The position numbers were made by a program, and so were the translations under genes. From contig NZ_JAZHRR010000001.1 of assembly GCF_036924515.1 (NCBI RefSeq), positions 2,327,001 to 2,391,000 on the forward strand: 64,000 nt of DNA, in the 5' to 3' direction. This document shows positions 28,167 through 36,389 of this stretch, piece after piece (positions within the stretch are counted from its first letter, which is position 1; each line of letters starts with the position of its first letter). Under the pieces are notes generated by a model, which saw nothing but the letters and a program-made list of their open reading frames with translations, was not told the DNA's origin and did not search any database. Source of the DNA: Bradyrhizobium sp. AZCC 1610 (GTDB taxonomy: Bacteria > Pseudomonadota > Alphaproteobacteria > Rhizobiales > Xanthobacteraceae).

Positions 28167-29941
28167 GGCGCAGCTTCCTGAACGGCCTGTGTCGGTCGCG
28201 GCGGCTGGTTCTGCGGAATGAAGTCCTGGGCAGCGCCCGGCACGCTGTAGTCATATGCCCAGCGGTAGACCACCGGGAGCTCCTTGCCCCAGTTGCCGTG
28301 CCCGGGCGGGGTCTCCGGCGTCTGCCACTCCAGTGTTGTCGCCCGCCATGGATTTCCACCCGAGGGCCTGCCCTTGAAATAGCTCCAGACAAGATTGAAC
28401 AGGAACACCATCTGGGCGAAGCCGACCATCAATGCCACCACGGTGATGAAGGCATTGAGCGTCTGGGCCGATGGCGGGATGAATGCCACTTCGCCGATCT
28501 CGTGATAGCGGCGCGGAACTCCGAGCAGCCCAAGGTAATGCATGGGAAAGAAGATCAGGTAGGCACCGAGGAACGTCACCCAGAAGTGGAACTTGCCCAT
28601 CCAGTCATCCAGCATCCGTCCCGTGACCTTGGGGTACCAATGATAGATCGCGCCCAGCACAACCATGATCGGCGCTACGCCCATCACCATATGGAAATGC
28701 GCGACGACGAACATGGTATCCGAAAGCGGGACGTCGACGACGACGTTGCCGAGGAAGAGGCCGGTGAGCCCGCCGTTCACGAACGTGATGATGAAGCCGA
28801 GGGCGAACAGCATCGGGACGGTGAGATGGATGTCACCGCGCCACAGGGTCAGCACCCAGTTGTAGACCTTGATGGCGGTCGGGATCGCGATGATGAGCGT
28901 CGTGGTGGCGAAGAAGAACCCGAAACTCGGGTGCATGCCGCTCACATACATGTGGTGCGCCCATACGATGAAGCTGAGCGCGCCGATCGCCACGATCGCC
29001 CACACCATCATGCGATAGCCGAAGATGTTCTTTCGCGCATGGGTGCTGATCAGATCGGAAACGATGCCGAAGGCCGGAAGTGCGACGATATAGACCTCAG
29101 GATGGCCGAAGAACCAGAACAGGTGCTGGAACAGGATCGGGCTGCCGCCGCCATACTTCATCTGCTGCCCCATCTCGACGAGGGCCGGCATGAAGAAGCT
29201 GGTTCCCAGAACACGGTCGAACAGCATCATGACGGAGGCGACGAACAGCGCCGGGAAGGCCAATAGCGCCATCACGGTAGCCGTGAAGATGCCCCACACC
29301 GTCAGGGGCATGCGCATCAACGTCATGCCGCGCGTGCGCGCCTGCAGCACGGTCACCACGTAATTCAGCCCGCCCATGGTGAAGCCGATGATGAACAGGA
29401 TCAGCGAGGACAGCATGAGAATGATGCCCCAATCCTGCCCGGGGGTGCCGGAGAGAATCGCCTGCGGCGGGTACAACGTCCAGCCGGCGCCGGTGGGCCC
29501 GCCGGGCACGAAGAAGGCCGCCGCCAGCACGATGACCGCGAGCAGGTAGACCCAGTAGCTCAGCATGTTCACATAGGGGAAAACCATGTCCCGGGCGCCG
29601 ACCATCAGCGGGATCAGGTAGTTGCCGAAGCCTCCAAGGAACAACGCCGTGAGCAGGTAGATCACCATGATCATGCCGTGCATGGTGATGAACTGAAGGT
29701 ACTGGTTCGCATCAATGAAGGAGAATGTGCCGGGAAATCCCAGTTGCAGCCGCATCAGCCACGACAGCACCAAAGCCACCAGCCCGATTGCCGTCGCCGT
29801 CAGCGAGTACTGGATGGCGATGACTTTGGCGTCCTGCGAAAAGACATAGTGCGTCCACCAGCTCTTGGGGTGATAGAGCTCAACCTCCGGCACTTCGGCA
29901 GGCGGAACGTCTGCGATTCTATCATACGGGACATCGACCAT
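28163..29941 (-). CDS. coxN: Cytochrome c oxidase subunit I (aa3 type, CoxN-like)
   Basis: 592 residues, twelve-helix haem-copper core. Haem a ligand in MHGMIMVIYLLTALF, the His-Tyr pair at the active site WFFGHPEVYIVALPAFG with the D-channel Glu of GHPEV (A1-type), D-channel entry GARDMVFPYVNMLSYW, CuB ligands in VWAHHMYVSG and haem ligands in FVVAHFHMVMG. Reduces O2 to water with proton pumping in the inner membrane. GGGAGGT precedes ATG at 29941. Symbol by analogy with coxMNOP; the ordinary ctaD is not in this window. Confidence 0.9.
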   Translation of the reverse strand: MVDVPYDRIADVPPAEVPEVELYHPKSWWTHYVFSQDAKVIAIQYSLTATAIGLVALVLSWLMRLQLGFPGTFSFIDANQYLQFITMHGMIMVIYLLTALFLGGFGNYLIPLMVGARDMVFPYVNMLSYWVYLLAVIVLAAAFFVPGGPTGAGWTLYPPQAILSGTPGQDWGIILMLSSLILFIIGFTMGGLNYVVTVLQARTRGMTLMRMPLTVWGIFTATVMALLAFPALFVASVMMLFDRVLGTSFFMPALVEMGQQMKYGGGSPILFQHLFWFFGHPEVYIVALPAFGIVSDLISTHARKNIFGYRMMVWAIVAIGALSFIVWAHHMYVSGMHPSFGFFFATTTLIIAIPTAIKVYNWVLTLWRGDIHLTVPMLFALGFIITFVNGGLTGLFLGNVVVDVPLSDTMFVVAHFHMVMGVAPIMVVLGAIYHWYPKVTGRMLDDWMGKFHFWVTFLGAYLIFFPMHYLGLLGVPRRYHEIGEVAFIPPSAQTLNAFITVVALMVGFAQMVFLFNLVWSYFKGRPSGGNPWRATTLEWQTPETPPGHGNWGKELPVVYRWAYDYSVPGAAQDFIPQNQPPRPTQAVQEAAP

Positions 29942-30023
29942 CGACTTACCTCCCGGTCGTTTCTTCCATCAGGGCGCGATGAGAGGGTCTTGCGCGCCCA
30001 ATCCATCTTCGCAGCAGCATTTC

Positions 30024-30857
30024 TTATTTGCCGCCGGATTCGTACGTCGCCCTCTTAACGGCGCTTCGGCCTGACAATTCCGCAAACGTCTTCTGCTTCT
30101 CCAGCCAGGCCCGATAGTCGCTCTCTTCGTCGACGAAAACCTTGGCGCGCATCTGCGCGTGCGCTGCGCCGCACAACTCGGCGCAGAGAACATCAAACGT
30201 TCCGGCTCGGATCGGGGTCATCCAGAAATAGGTGACCATGCCCGGGACCATGTCCATCTTGGCGCGGAACTCGGGCACATAGAAATCGTGCAGGACATCG
30301 AGGGAGCGAAGCAAAACCTTGACCGGCTTCCCGACGGGGAGGTGCAAGTCGTCACTTGCGATGACAACGTCGTCCTGCCCGTGCTGATCGTCGGGGTTCA
30401 AACCCATAGGGTTGTCGGAGCTGACGTAGCGAACATCGGTTGTGCCCATCCGACCGTCCTTGCCGGGGAGGCGGAAGCTCCAGTTCCATTGCTGGCCCAT
30501 GACTTCGATCTCGGTAGCGTCGGCCGGAACCGTGACGAACTGATGCCAGACCACCAGGCCGGGCGCCAACATGGCTCCGACCCCGATCGCAGTCCCGATG
30601 GTGAGCCACCATTCGAGTTTTTTGTTTTCGGGATTGTAGGCTGCCTGTCTTCCTTCCTTGTGGTGAAAGCGGAAGACGCAATAGGCCATGAACGCGATCA
30701 CCGCGAAGAAAACCGCCCCGGTGATCCAGAAGGTTATGTTGATGGTGTCGTCAATGTAGCGCCAGTTGGTGGCGATCGGCGTCCACCACCACGGGCTGTA
30801 GATGTGAAACAGCACCGAGCCGACTGCGACCAGAAGCAGTATGAACGCGACAACCAT
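30024..30857 (-). CDS. coxM: Cytochrome c oxidase subunit II (CoxM-like)
   Basis: 277 residues. Two helices (about 1-18 and 40-62, plus a third hydrophobic stretch 85-105), then the cupredoxin domain with electron-entry motif GQQWNWSFRLPG and the full CuA site: His190, Cys225, Glu227, Cys229, His233, Met236 (DVLCAELCGAAHAQM). Accepts electrons from cytochrome c; no fused haem c domain. AAGGAG precedes the ATG. First gene of the operon; its promoter should lie in 30858-31400. Confidence 0.9.
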   Translation of the reverse strand: MVVAFILLLVAVGSVLFHIYSPWWWTPIATNWRYIDDTINITFWITGAVFFAVIAFMAYCVFRFHHKEGRQAAYNPENKKLEWWLTIGTAIGVGAMLAPGLVVWHQFVTVPADATEIEVMGQQWNWSFRLPGKDGRMGTTDVRYVSSDNPMGLNPDDQHGQDDVVIASDDLHLPVGKPVKVLLRSLDVLHDFYVPEFRAKMDMVPGMVTYFWMTPIRAGTFDVLCAELCGAAHAQMRAKVFVDEESDYRAWLEKQKTFAELSGRSAVKRATYESGGK

Positions 30858-31400
30858 CCCTCGCTCCTTCTTGCCATTAAAGGCAACGGAGACGAATTAA
30901 AGGGCGGAGCTCACGCCAGTCTCGATGGCCGACTTCACACGCGCCATCGCAGTGCGTCTAGCCTCGCCCACTTTGACCGGTCGCGACATCCAAACGTGGC
31001 ACCGAGCACACGTTGCGACCGCTTTCATCGGATCTGGGGCGTCAGAAGTGAGGATGGTACGCGTCGGCGCCGGCGTCAATAGATCACTTGAGCGTCGGGA
31101 CGCTGCGCGGATGCCAGCAAGCTGGCGAGCGTCAGCAGCCAGCACAATCGTTTGATGATGACGCAATGCACCAAATGACCGTGAACGTGCACAGTTCACC
31201 GAACCGTGAGCGCTGCCTGGGTCCCATAGCGCTAAGCTTGTTGGGCAGGTCGCGACCAGTTTCGTCCGGCTAAGCTCCTTCTTGGAACCTGGGTTTGCCG
31301 TACTCGGCTCGATCGCGTTTCCCGCATATGAGGGCGGACACGCGTGGCTGGAAAGCGCGCCGTTTCGCCGCCGCGGCTTTCAGCACGGGAGGGTGCATTC
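30858..31400. other. Divergent intergenic region, oxidase operon / DUF2189
   Basis: 543 bases with no supportable gene. It must contain the promoters of the oxidase operon (leftward) and of the DUF2189 gene (rightward, ribosome site GGGAGGG at 31387). A minus-strand frame 30897-31199 contains a chance CARCH; see rejected items. Confidence 0.45.
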
Positions 31401-32315
31401 ATGGCCACTACGTATTCCGACAACATCGCAAAGGTTGGACGGCACCTATTCGGCGACGCCGCCACATATCCCGTTCGCAAAATCGAACTATCCGACCTGA
31501 CTGAGGCGCTGCGCCTGGGCTGGGAAGACTTCAAGGCCATGCCTAGTCACGCGGTTGTGGTGTGCGTGATTTATCCCGTTCTCGGTATTGCCCTGTTCAG
31601 GATGGTCCTTGGCTATTCGGTACTGCCGTTGCTGTTTCCGCTGGCCGCCGGCTTTGCCCTGCTTGGACCCTTTGCCGCGATTGGGCTCTACGAGCTCAGC
31701 CGCCGCCGCGAGCGCGGCGAGGAAGTTCACGTATCGAAAGCGCTTCACGTGCTGCGCGCTCCGGCTTTCGGCGCCATGATCGAACTCGGCGTGCTTCTGC
31801 TCGTTCTGTTCGGAGCCTGGATCGGCGCAGCGAACGCTATCTACGTTTCAATCTTCGGCCACGCACCGGCTGCGAGCATCCCCGATTTCGCAACGCGCGT
31901 GCTGACGACGCCGGAAGGATGGTCGCTCATCATCGTCGGTTGCGGCGTTGGTTTTCTGTTCGCGGTCGTGGCGCTGTGCGTCAGTGTCGTGTCGTTTCCG
32001 TTGATGCTCGACCGCCATGCGACTGCAATCGACGCCATCCGGACGTCGCTGCGGGCTGTGATGATGAATCCGGTTGCGATGGCCGGGTGGGGGCTGATTG
32101 TCGCGGCGCTGCTGGTGATCGGTTCGATACCGCTCTTCGTCGGTCTCGCCGTCGTTCTGCCGGTGCTCGGTCATGCCACCTGGCATCTGTACCGGAAAGT
32201 GGTGGAGCCGAATCCCAACCCTCCACAGGAAGAACCCCACCTGCGAAAAGGACACCGCTACGCCGCAGATTTCCCGGCCGTTCTCTTCCCGTGGAGTCGT
32301 GAACGCGAGCCGTAG
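31401..32315 (+). CDS. DUF2189 membrane protein
   Basis: 304 residues, about six hydrophobic segments. DUF2189 features: VRKIELSDLTEALRLGWEDFKAMPSH near the start, LLFPLAAGFALLGPFAAIGLYELSRRRERGE, and SVVSFPLMLDRHATAIDAIRTSLRAVMMNP. Inner membrane, function unknown; the next-door position to a terminal oxidase operon may be meaningful. ATG at 31401 is set by GGGAGGG; the 19 residues before it are rejected. C-terminus hydrophilic. Confidence 0.9.
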   Translation: MATTYSDNIAKVGRHLFGDAATYPVRKIELSDLTEALRLGWEDFKAMPSHAVVVCVIYPVLGIALFRMVLGYSVLPLLFPLAAGFALLGPFAAIGLYELSRRRERGEEVHVSKALHVLRAPAFGAMIELGVLLLVLFGAWIGAANAIYVSIFGHAPAASIPDFATRVLTTPEGWSLIIVGCGVGFLFAVVALCVSVVSFPLMLDRHATAIDAIRTSLRAVMMNPVAMAGWGLIVAALLVIGSIPLFVGLAVVLPVLGHATWHLYRKVVEPNPNPPQEEPHLRKGHRYAADFPAVLFPWSREREP

Positions 32316-32401
32316 CCGCGAAATGGGAGCCCGGGCATCGCATTGCGAGCCCGAGATCGCGCTGCCGCCCGCGTTGCCCGAAGCGTTCGAGGGTAGCCCG
32401 C

Positions 32402-33562
32402 CTACTGCTTCGGCGGGATGAAGGTTGGGCCCACCGTGCGGACCGGCTTGTCCTTGTCGCTGGCGGTGGCGGTCGTATCGGGCGGCGGCGTTGTCGCAGG
32501 CGGCGCGGCGGCGGTGGTGCCCTTCTTGTTGGCGGTGGGCGGTGGCGTCGCGCCCTTCTGCGCGCGCTGCTGCATCCGCCTCGCGCTCTCCTCGGTGACG
32601 ATGATGTCGCCTTGTTCGACCCCGGCCCTGTCGTCGACCGACTTCAGCGCTTCCGACCAGGTTTGGCCTGCGGCCTTGCAGGCGCAGGAGGCGTTGAACT
32701 CGGTGCGGAATTTGAACGCGTTGGGCAGCGACGAGTAAGGCTGGCCGTTGATCGAGACCGCCTGGTTGATGTCCTCGCCAGGATTGCGGTAGGTGAACAG
32801 CGTCGCTTCCGTCGCCGGGCAAAGTGCCTTGCAGGTCCTCTCGTCGTCCTGGAATCGCGCCTGGTAGGTGGCGAACGACACCGGGAAATAACCGCCGTCG
32901 CAGGTGCGGACGCAGACGGTGCGGAAGGTGCCGGACGGCGGGCCGAGTTCGGCGCTGGGCGGCGGCAGCGTCTGGTTGTTGCCGAACAGACTGTCGATGA
33001 AGTTGCCGGGACCGCGCGCGGCAGCGGCATACTGCGGGCCGCAATTGTTCTGCGCGAGCGCCGTCAGCACCGAGCGGCGCTGGTTTTCGCGGTCGGCGCC
33101 GCCGATGCCGCCGCTGCGCAGGCGCTCCAGGCTGGTGGTGATCTGGTCGAGATTGGCGCGCATCTGCTGAATCTGGTTGTTGACCGGACCGCACTGGGCG
33201 GACCGGCCGTTGAACAGCGAGAAGAAGCCCGAGCTTTCGCAGCCCATGCGCTTGGCCTGCAACGTGACCCGATCGAGTTCGGCCTGTTGCTTGGCCTGGG
33301 CTTCCTGATAGCGGCGGATCTGTTCATCCTTGGCGGGGTCGCCGGTACCGGCGCCACGGTCGATGGTCGCCAATTGTCCTTCGAGCCGGATGCAGATCGG
33401 ATTGGCCTGCGCGCCCTGCTGTGGCGGGGCGTCCTGGTTCATTTGCGCCATGGCATCGTCGTTCGTCTGCGCCAAAGCGGGCGCGCCCGGGGTCGCGATG
33501 CCGAGCAGGATGGCGCAGGTCAAAATTCGAAGGGAGAGCGGAGTGTTGCGAATTTCCAGCAT
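32402..33562 (-). CDS. DUF2865 exported protein
   Basis: 386 residues. Signal peptide (ILTCAILLGIATPGAPALA), a Gln-rich helical region with coiled-coil character (about 60-150), then the conserved core with paired cysteines: TVCVRTCDGGYFPVSFATYQARFQDDERTCKALCPATEATLFTYRNPGEDINQAVS, and FNASCACKAAGQTWSEAL. Low-complexity Pro/Thr/Ala tail. Found mainly in Nitrobacteraceae and relatives; function unknown, probably periplasmic or secreted with disulfides. Confidence 0.88.
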   Translation of the reverse strand: MLEIRNTPLSLRILTCAILLGIATPGAPALAQTNDDAMAQMNQDAPPQQGAQANPICIRLEGQLATIDRGAGTGDPAKDEQIRRYQEAQAKQQAELDRVTLQAKRMGCESSGFFSLFNGRSAQCGPVNNQIQQMRANLDQITTSLERLRSGGIGGADRENQRRSVLTALAQNNCGPQYAAAARGPGNFIDSLFGNNQTLPPPSAELGPPSGTFRTVCVRTCDGGYFPVSFATYQARFQDDERTCKALCPATEATLFTYRNPGEDINQAVSINGQPYSSLPNAFKFRTEFNASCACKAAGQTWSEALKSVDDRAGVEQGDIIVTEESARRMQQRAQKGATPPPTANKKGTTAAAPPATTPPPDTTATASDKDKPVRTVGPTFIPPKQ

Positions 33563-33730
33563 ATCCGGCCATTGAGAGCTGATCCGCGCGGCTCGAAAGC
33601 CTTAATCGCGCGGCCAAGGCGGCGTTCTGCAACCAAGGCCGCATCCAATACCTGCTTCTCGGGGCAGCGTCACGTCGTTTCCGGGGCGCAGATGTGGCAA
33701 CCAGCCCTTGATTCTCCGGAGTAATTACCT

Positions 33731-34039
33731 TTAGCGCTGGCAGGTGATGGCGACGTATTCGCCGCAACCGTGGCCAGAGCATCTATCGCCGCCGTCTTTC
33801 GGAACTGCGCCGGTGATTTCGTCGGGATCGACGCGGCGGTAGGCGATGGCCTGTGCAAATTCCCGTGACTGGCAATAGGAGCGGGCGGCATGGGCGCCGC
33901 ACTTGTCGCCCCTGGCGAGACACTGGTCGACGCCGTAACCGTCGGCCTGGTTGGCCACGATGAAGACGCGGCTGTCGGCGGAAGCGGCCGAGGCGGCAAG
34001 CAGGAACGCACTGGCAATGAGTGCGGAGGAAAGTTGCAT
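33731..34039 (-). CDS. Small exported cysteine-containing protein
   Basis: 102 residues. Signal peptide (MQLSSALIASAFLLAASAASA), then DSRVFIVANQADGYGVDQCLARGDKCGAHAARSYCQSREFAQAIAYRRVD and a C-terminal GGDRCSGHGCGEYVAITCQR. Six cysteines after cleavage suggest three disulfides. No enzyme motif seen. Same strand as DUF2865 and 168 bases upstream of it. Confidence 0.75.
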   Translation of the reverse strand: MQLSSALIASAFLLAASAASADSRVFIVANQADGYGVDQCLARGDKCGAHAARSYCQSREFAQAIAYRRVDPDEITGAVPKDGGDRCSGHGCGEYVAITCQR

Positions 34040-34217
34040 GGAGACACCGGCAGGGGAAAGGGATCGCCCCGCACAGATAGGCCCAAAGGGTTAATAATGA
34101 TTAACCATGAGCCCGAACGGCGGCAGCGAATGGCGGGGGTTCGGCGGCCTGATCGGCCCCAAATCGGGCACAAGCAAGGCCTTGACGACATCCCCTCGAT
34201 CCCGCAATGGTGGAACC

Positions 34218-34268
34218 ATGAACGGTCTCCTCGCCATCTGCAGCATTTGCCGCGAGATTATTAGCTAG
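34218..34268 (+). promoter_or_regulatory. Possible cysteine-codon leader peptide upstream of cysS
   Basis: A 16-codon frame MNGLLAICSICREIIS ends 75 bases before cysS and has two Cys codons close together (C-S-I-C). GGTGGAA precedes its ATG. Downstream are weak stems (GGC/GCC near 34278-34288 followed by TCTTTT, and TCTCA/TGAGA at 34294-34308). The layout could be a ribosome-dependent attenuator sensing charged tRNA-Cys, but stems are weak. The rest of 34040-34343 shows no gene. Confidence 0.25.
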
Positions 34269-34343
34269 CGATTCGCTGGCTGAGGCCGTCTTTTCTCAAA
34301 AACTGAGATCACTGGACGCCCGGCCGCAACGGATGGGTTTTCC

Positions 34344-35759
34344 ATGGAATTACGCCTCTACGATACGTTGACGAAGGAGAAGCGGCCATTTGTGCCGCTT
34401 AATGCCGACAACGTCCGCATGTATGCCTGCGGACCGACGGTCTACGACTTCGCCCATATCGGCAACGGTCGCGCGGCGATCGTGTTCGACGTGCTGTTCC
34501 GCGTCTTGCGCCATCGCTATGGCGCCGACCATGTGACGTATGTCCGCAACATCACCGACGTCGACGACAAGATCAACGTCCGCGCCGCGCGCGACTATCC
34601 CGGCGTGCCGCTGAACGAGGCGATCCGCAAGGTCACCGAAGAGACCTATCGGCAATATCAGGACGACGTCACCGCGCTCGGCTGCTTGGCCCCGACGGTG
34701 CAGCCACGCGCGACCGAGCACATCCCGGAGATGCGGGCGATCATCGAGAAGCTCGTGGCCGGCGGCTTTGCCTATGTCGCCGAGGACCACGTGCTGTTCT
34801 CCCCGCAGGCGATGAACGAGGCCAATTCCGTGATGCCGCGCTATGGCGCGCTGTCAAAACGCTCGCTCGACGAAATGATCGCGGGCGCCCGCGTCGATGT
34901 CGCCCCCTACAAGCGCGACAACACCGACTTCGTGCTGTGGAAGCCGTCGAAGCCGGGCGAGCCGTCATGGCCGTCGCCATCAGGCATCAAGGTGGAAGGA
35001 CGTCCGGGTTGGCACATCGAATGCTCGGCGATGGCCTGGAAGCATCTTGGCGAGAAATTCGACATTCATGGCGGCGGCATCGACCTGGTGTTTCCGCATC
35101 ATGAGAACGAACTCGCGCAGACCTGCTGCGCCTTTCATTCCGACCGCATGGCGAATGTCTGGATGCACAACGGCTTCCTGCAGCTCGAAAGCGAGAAGAT
35201 GTCGAAGTCGCTCGGCAACTTCTTCACGATCCGCGAGATGCTGGCCGATTGGCCGGGCGAGGTGCTGCGCCTGAGCATGCTCAAGACGCACTACCGCTCG
35301 CCGCTCGACTGGACCACGAAGGGTGCGGAAGAGAGCGCGAAGACACTCGACGATTGGTACGCGGTCGCGGCCGACGCAGAGGGCGGTCAGCCGTCGCCGA
35401 CGATGATCGAGGCGCTCTATGACGATCTCAACACGGCGCAGGCCATGGCTGTGCTGCACGGCCTGCGCAGTGCGGCGGCGTCCGGCGGGGAGCGCGAACG
35501 CGGTGAGTTCGCGGCCTCGCTTCGCCTTCTCGGTTTTCTGTCGATGAGTGGTGCCGCATGGAAGGGACGCAAGCAGCAGGCAAGCGGCATCGATCCGCAA
35601 CAGGTCGATCGGCTGGTTGCGGACCGCACGGCGGCGCGTGCGCGGAAGGATTTCAAGGAGTCCGATCGTATCCGGGACGAGCTTGCCGCGATGGGCGTCG
35701 CCATCAAGGATGGCAAGGATGCCGACGGCAAACCCGTGACCACATGGGAGATCGCGTGA
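34344..35759 (+). CDS. cysS: Cysteinyl-tRNA synthetase
   Basis: 471 residues, class I synthetase. Zinc ligand in [17 protein letters not shown] (with HIGN as the HIGH motif), [35 protein letters not shown] and the KMSKS loop [10 protein letters not shown]; the C-terminal helical domain is complete ([21 protein letters not shown]). Charges tRNA-Cys. First of four overlapping or touching genes; the next ATG overlaps its TGA. Confidence 0.96.
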   Translation: MELRLYDTLTKEKRPFVPLNADNVRMYACGPTVYDFAHIGNGRAAIVFDVLFRVLRHRYGADHVTYVRNITDVDDKINVRAARDYPGVPLNEAIRKVTEETYRQYQDDVTALGCLAPTVQPRATEHIPEMRAIIEKLVAGGFAYVAEDHVLFSPQAMNEANSVMPRYGALSKRSLDEMIAGARVDVAPYKRDNTDFVLWKPSKPGEPSWPSPSGIKVEGRPGWHIECSAMAWKHLGEKFDIHGGGIDLVFPHHENELAQTCCAFHSDRMANVWMHNGFLQLESEKMSKSLGNFFTIREMLADWPGEVLRLSMLKTHYRSPLDWTTKGAEESAKTLDDWYAVAADAEGGQPSPTMIEALYDDLNTAQAMAVLHGLRSAAASGGERERGEFAASLRLLGFLSMSGAAWKGRKQQASGIDPQQVDRLVADRTAARARKDFKESDRIRDELAAMGVAIKDGKDADGKPVTTWEIA

Positions 35760-35872
35760 TGACCCGTCCCGATACGCCTTTCCCGAAACACTGGCGCTAT
35801 TACATCTTCGTCAAATGGGCGCTGATCGTTGCCGCGGTCGTGCTCGCCTTGCGACTGTTCGGAGTGTTTTGA
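35759..35872 (+). CDS. 37-residue single-span membrane peptide
   Basis: [20 protein letters not shown] followed by ALIVAAVVLALRLFGVF: a basic/aromatic N-terminus and one transmembrane helix. ATG overlaps the cysS stop (ATGA) and the stop lies four bases before the GNAT start, so coupling within the operon is strong evidence that it is translated. Function unknown. Too short for default gene callers. Confidence 0.65.
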   Translation: MTRPDTPFPKHWRYYIFVKWALIVAAVVLALRLFGVF

Positions 35873-35876
35873 CGCG

Positions 35877-36389
35877 ATGGGACAGGCGTTGCCCAAACCT
35901 GGCTTGCGACCGTATCTCGCGGCGGATGTTCCAATGCTGGCGGCGATCTTCGTTGCCGCCATCGAGGGGCTGACCGGTGATGACTATAGCGAAGCGCAGC
36001 AGGAGGCCTGGGCTGCGGCTGCCGAGGACGAGGAATCGTTCGGCAAGAAACTTGCCGGGCAGTTGACCCTGATCGCGACCATCCAGAACGCGCCGGTCGG
36101 CTTCGCCTCGCTGAAAGGGCCTAATCACATCGACATGCTCTTCGTCCATCCAAGCGTGGCGGGGCAGGGGATTGCCTCGATGCTGGTCGATGCGCTGGAG
36201 AAGCTGGCGGGCGCGCGTGGCGCCAAGCATCTGACGGTCGATGCCAGCGATAACGCAGAGCCGTTTTTCAAAAAGCGCGGTTACGTCGCCATGCAGCGCA
36301 ACACCGTAACCCTCAATGGTGAATGGCTCGCCAACACCACGATGCAGAAGACGCTGGCCGCCAGCGCCGCGCCGGGAGCGCCGACATGA
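35877..36389 (+). CDS. GNAT-family N-acetyltransferase
   Basis: 170 residues. GNAT fold: LRPYLAADVPMLAAIFVAAI (beta1-alpha1), HIDMLFVHPSVAGQGIASMLVDALE with the acetyl-CoA pyrophosphate loop GQGIAS, then LTVDASDNAEPFFKKRGYVAMQRNTVTLNGEWLANTTM. Cytoplasmic; substrate unknown (the EPFFKKRGY ending is common in small-molecule or protein acetyltransferases). ATG at 35877 with GGAG at 35861. Its stop overlaps the cimA ATG. Confidence 0.88.
   Translation: MGQALPKPGLRPYLAADVPMLAAIFVAAIEGLTGDDYSEAQQEAWAAAAEDEESFGKKLAGQLTLIATIQNAPVGFASLKGPNHIDMLFVHPSVAGQGIASMLVDALEKLAGARGAKHLTVDASDNAEPFFKKRGYVAMQRNTVTLNGEWLANTTMQKTLAASAAPGAPT

Noticed and set aside
30897..31199. Minus-strand frame with a CARCH (CxxCH) motif just upstream of coxM
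   Set aside because: Tempting as a small cytochrome c, but only about 30 residues follow the motif, there is no signal peptide, no axial Met context and no ribosome site; CxxCH occurs by chance.
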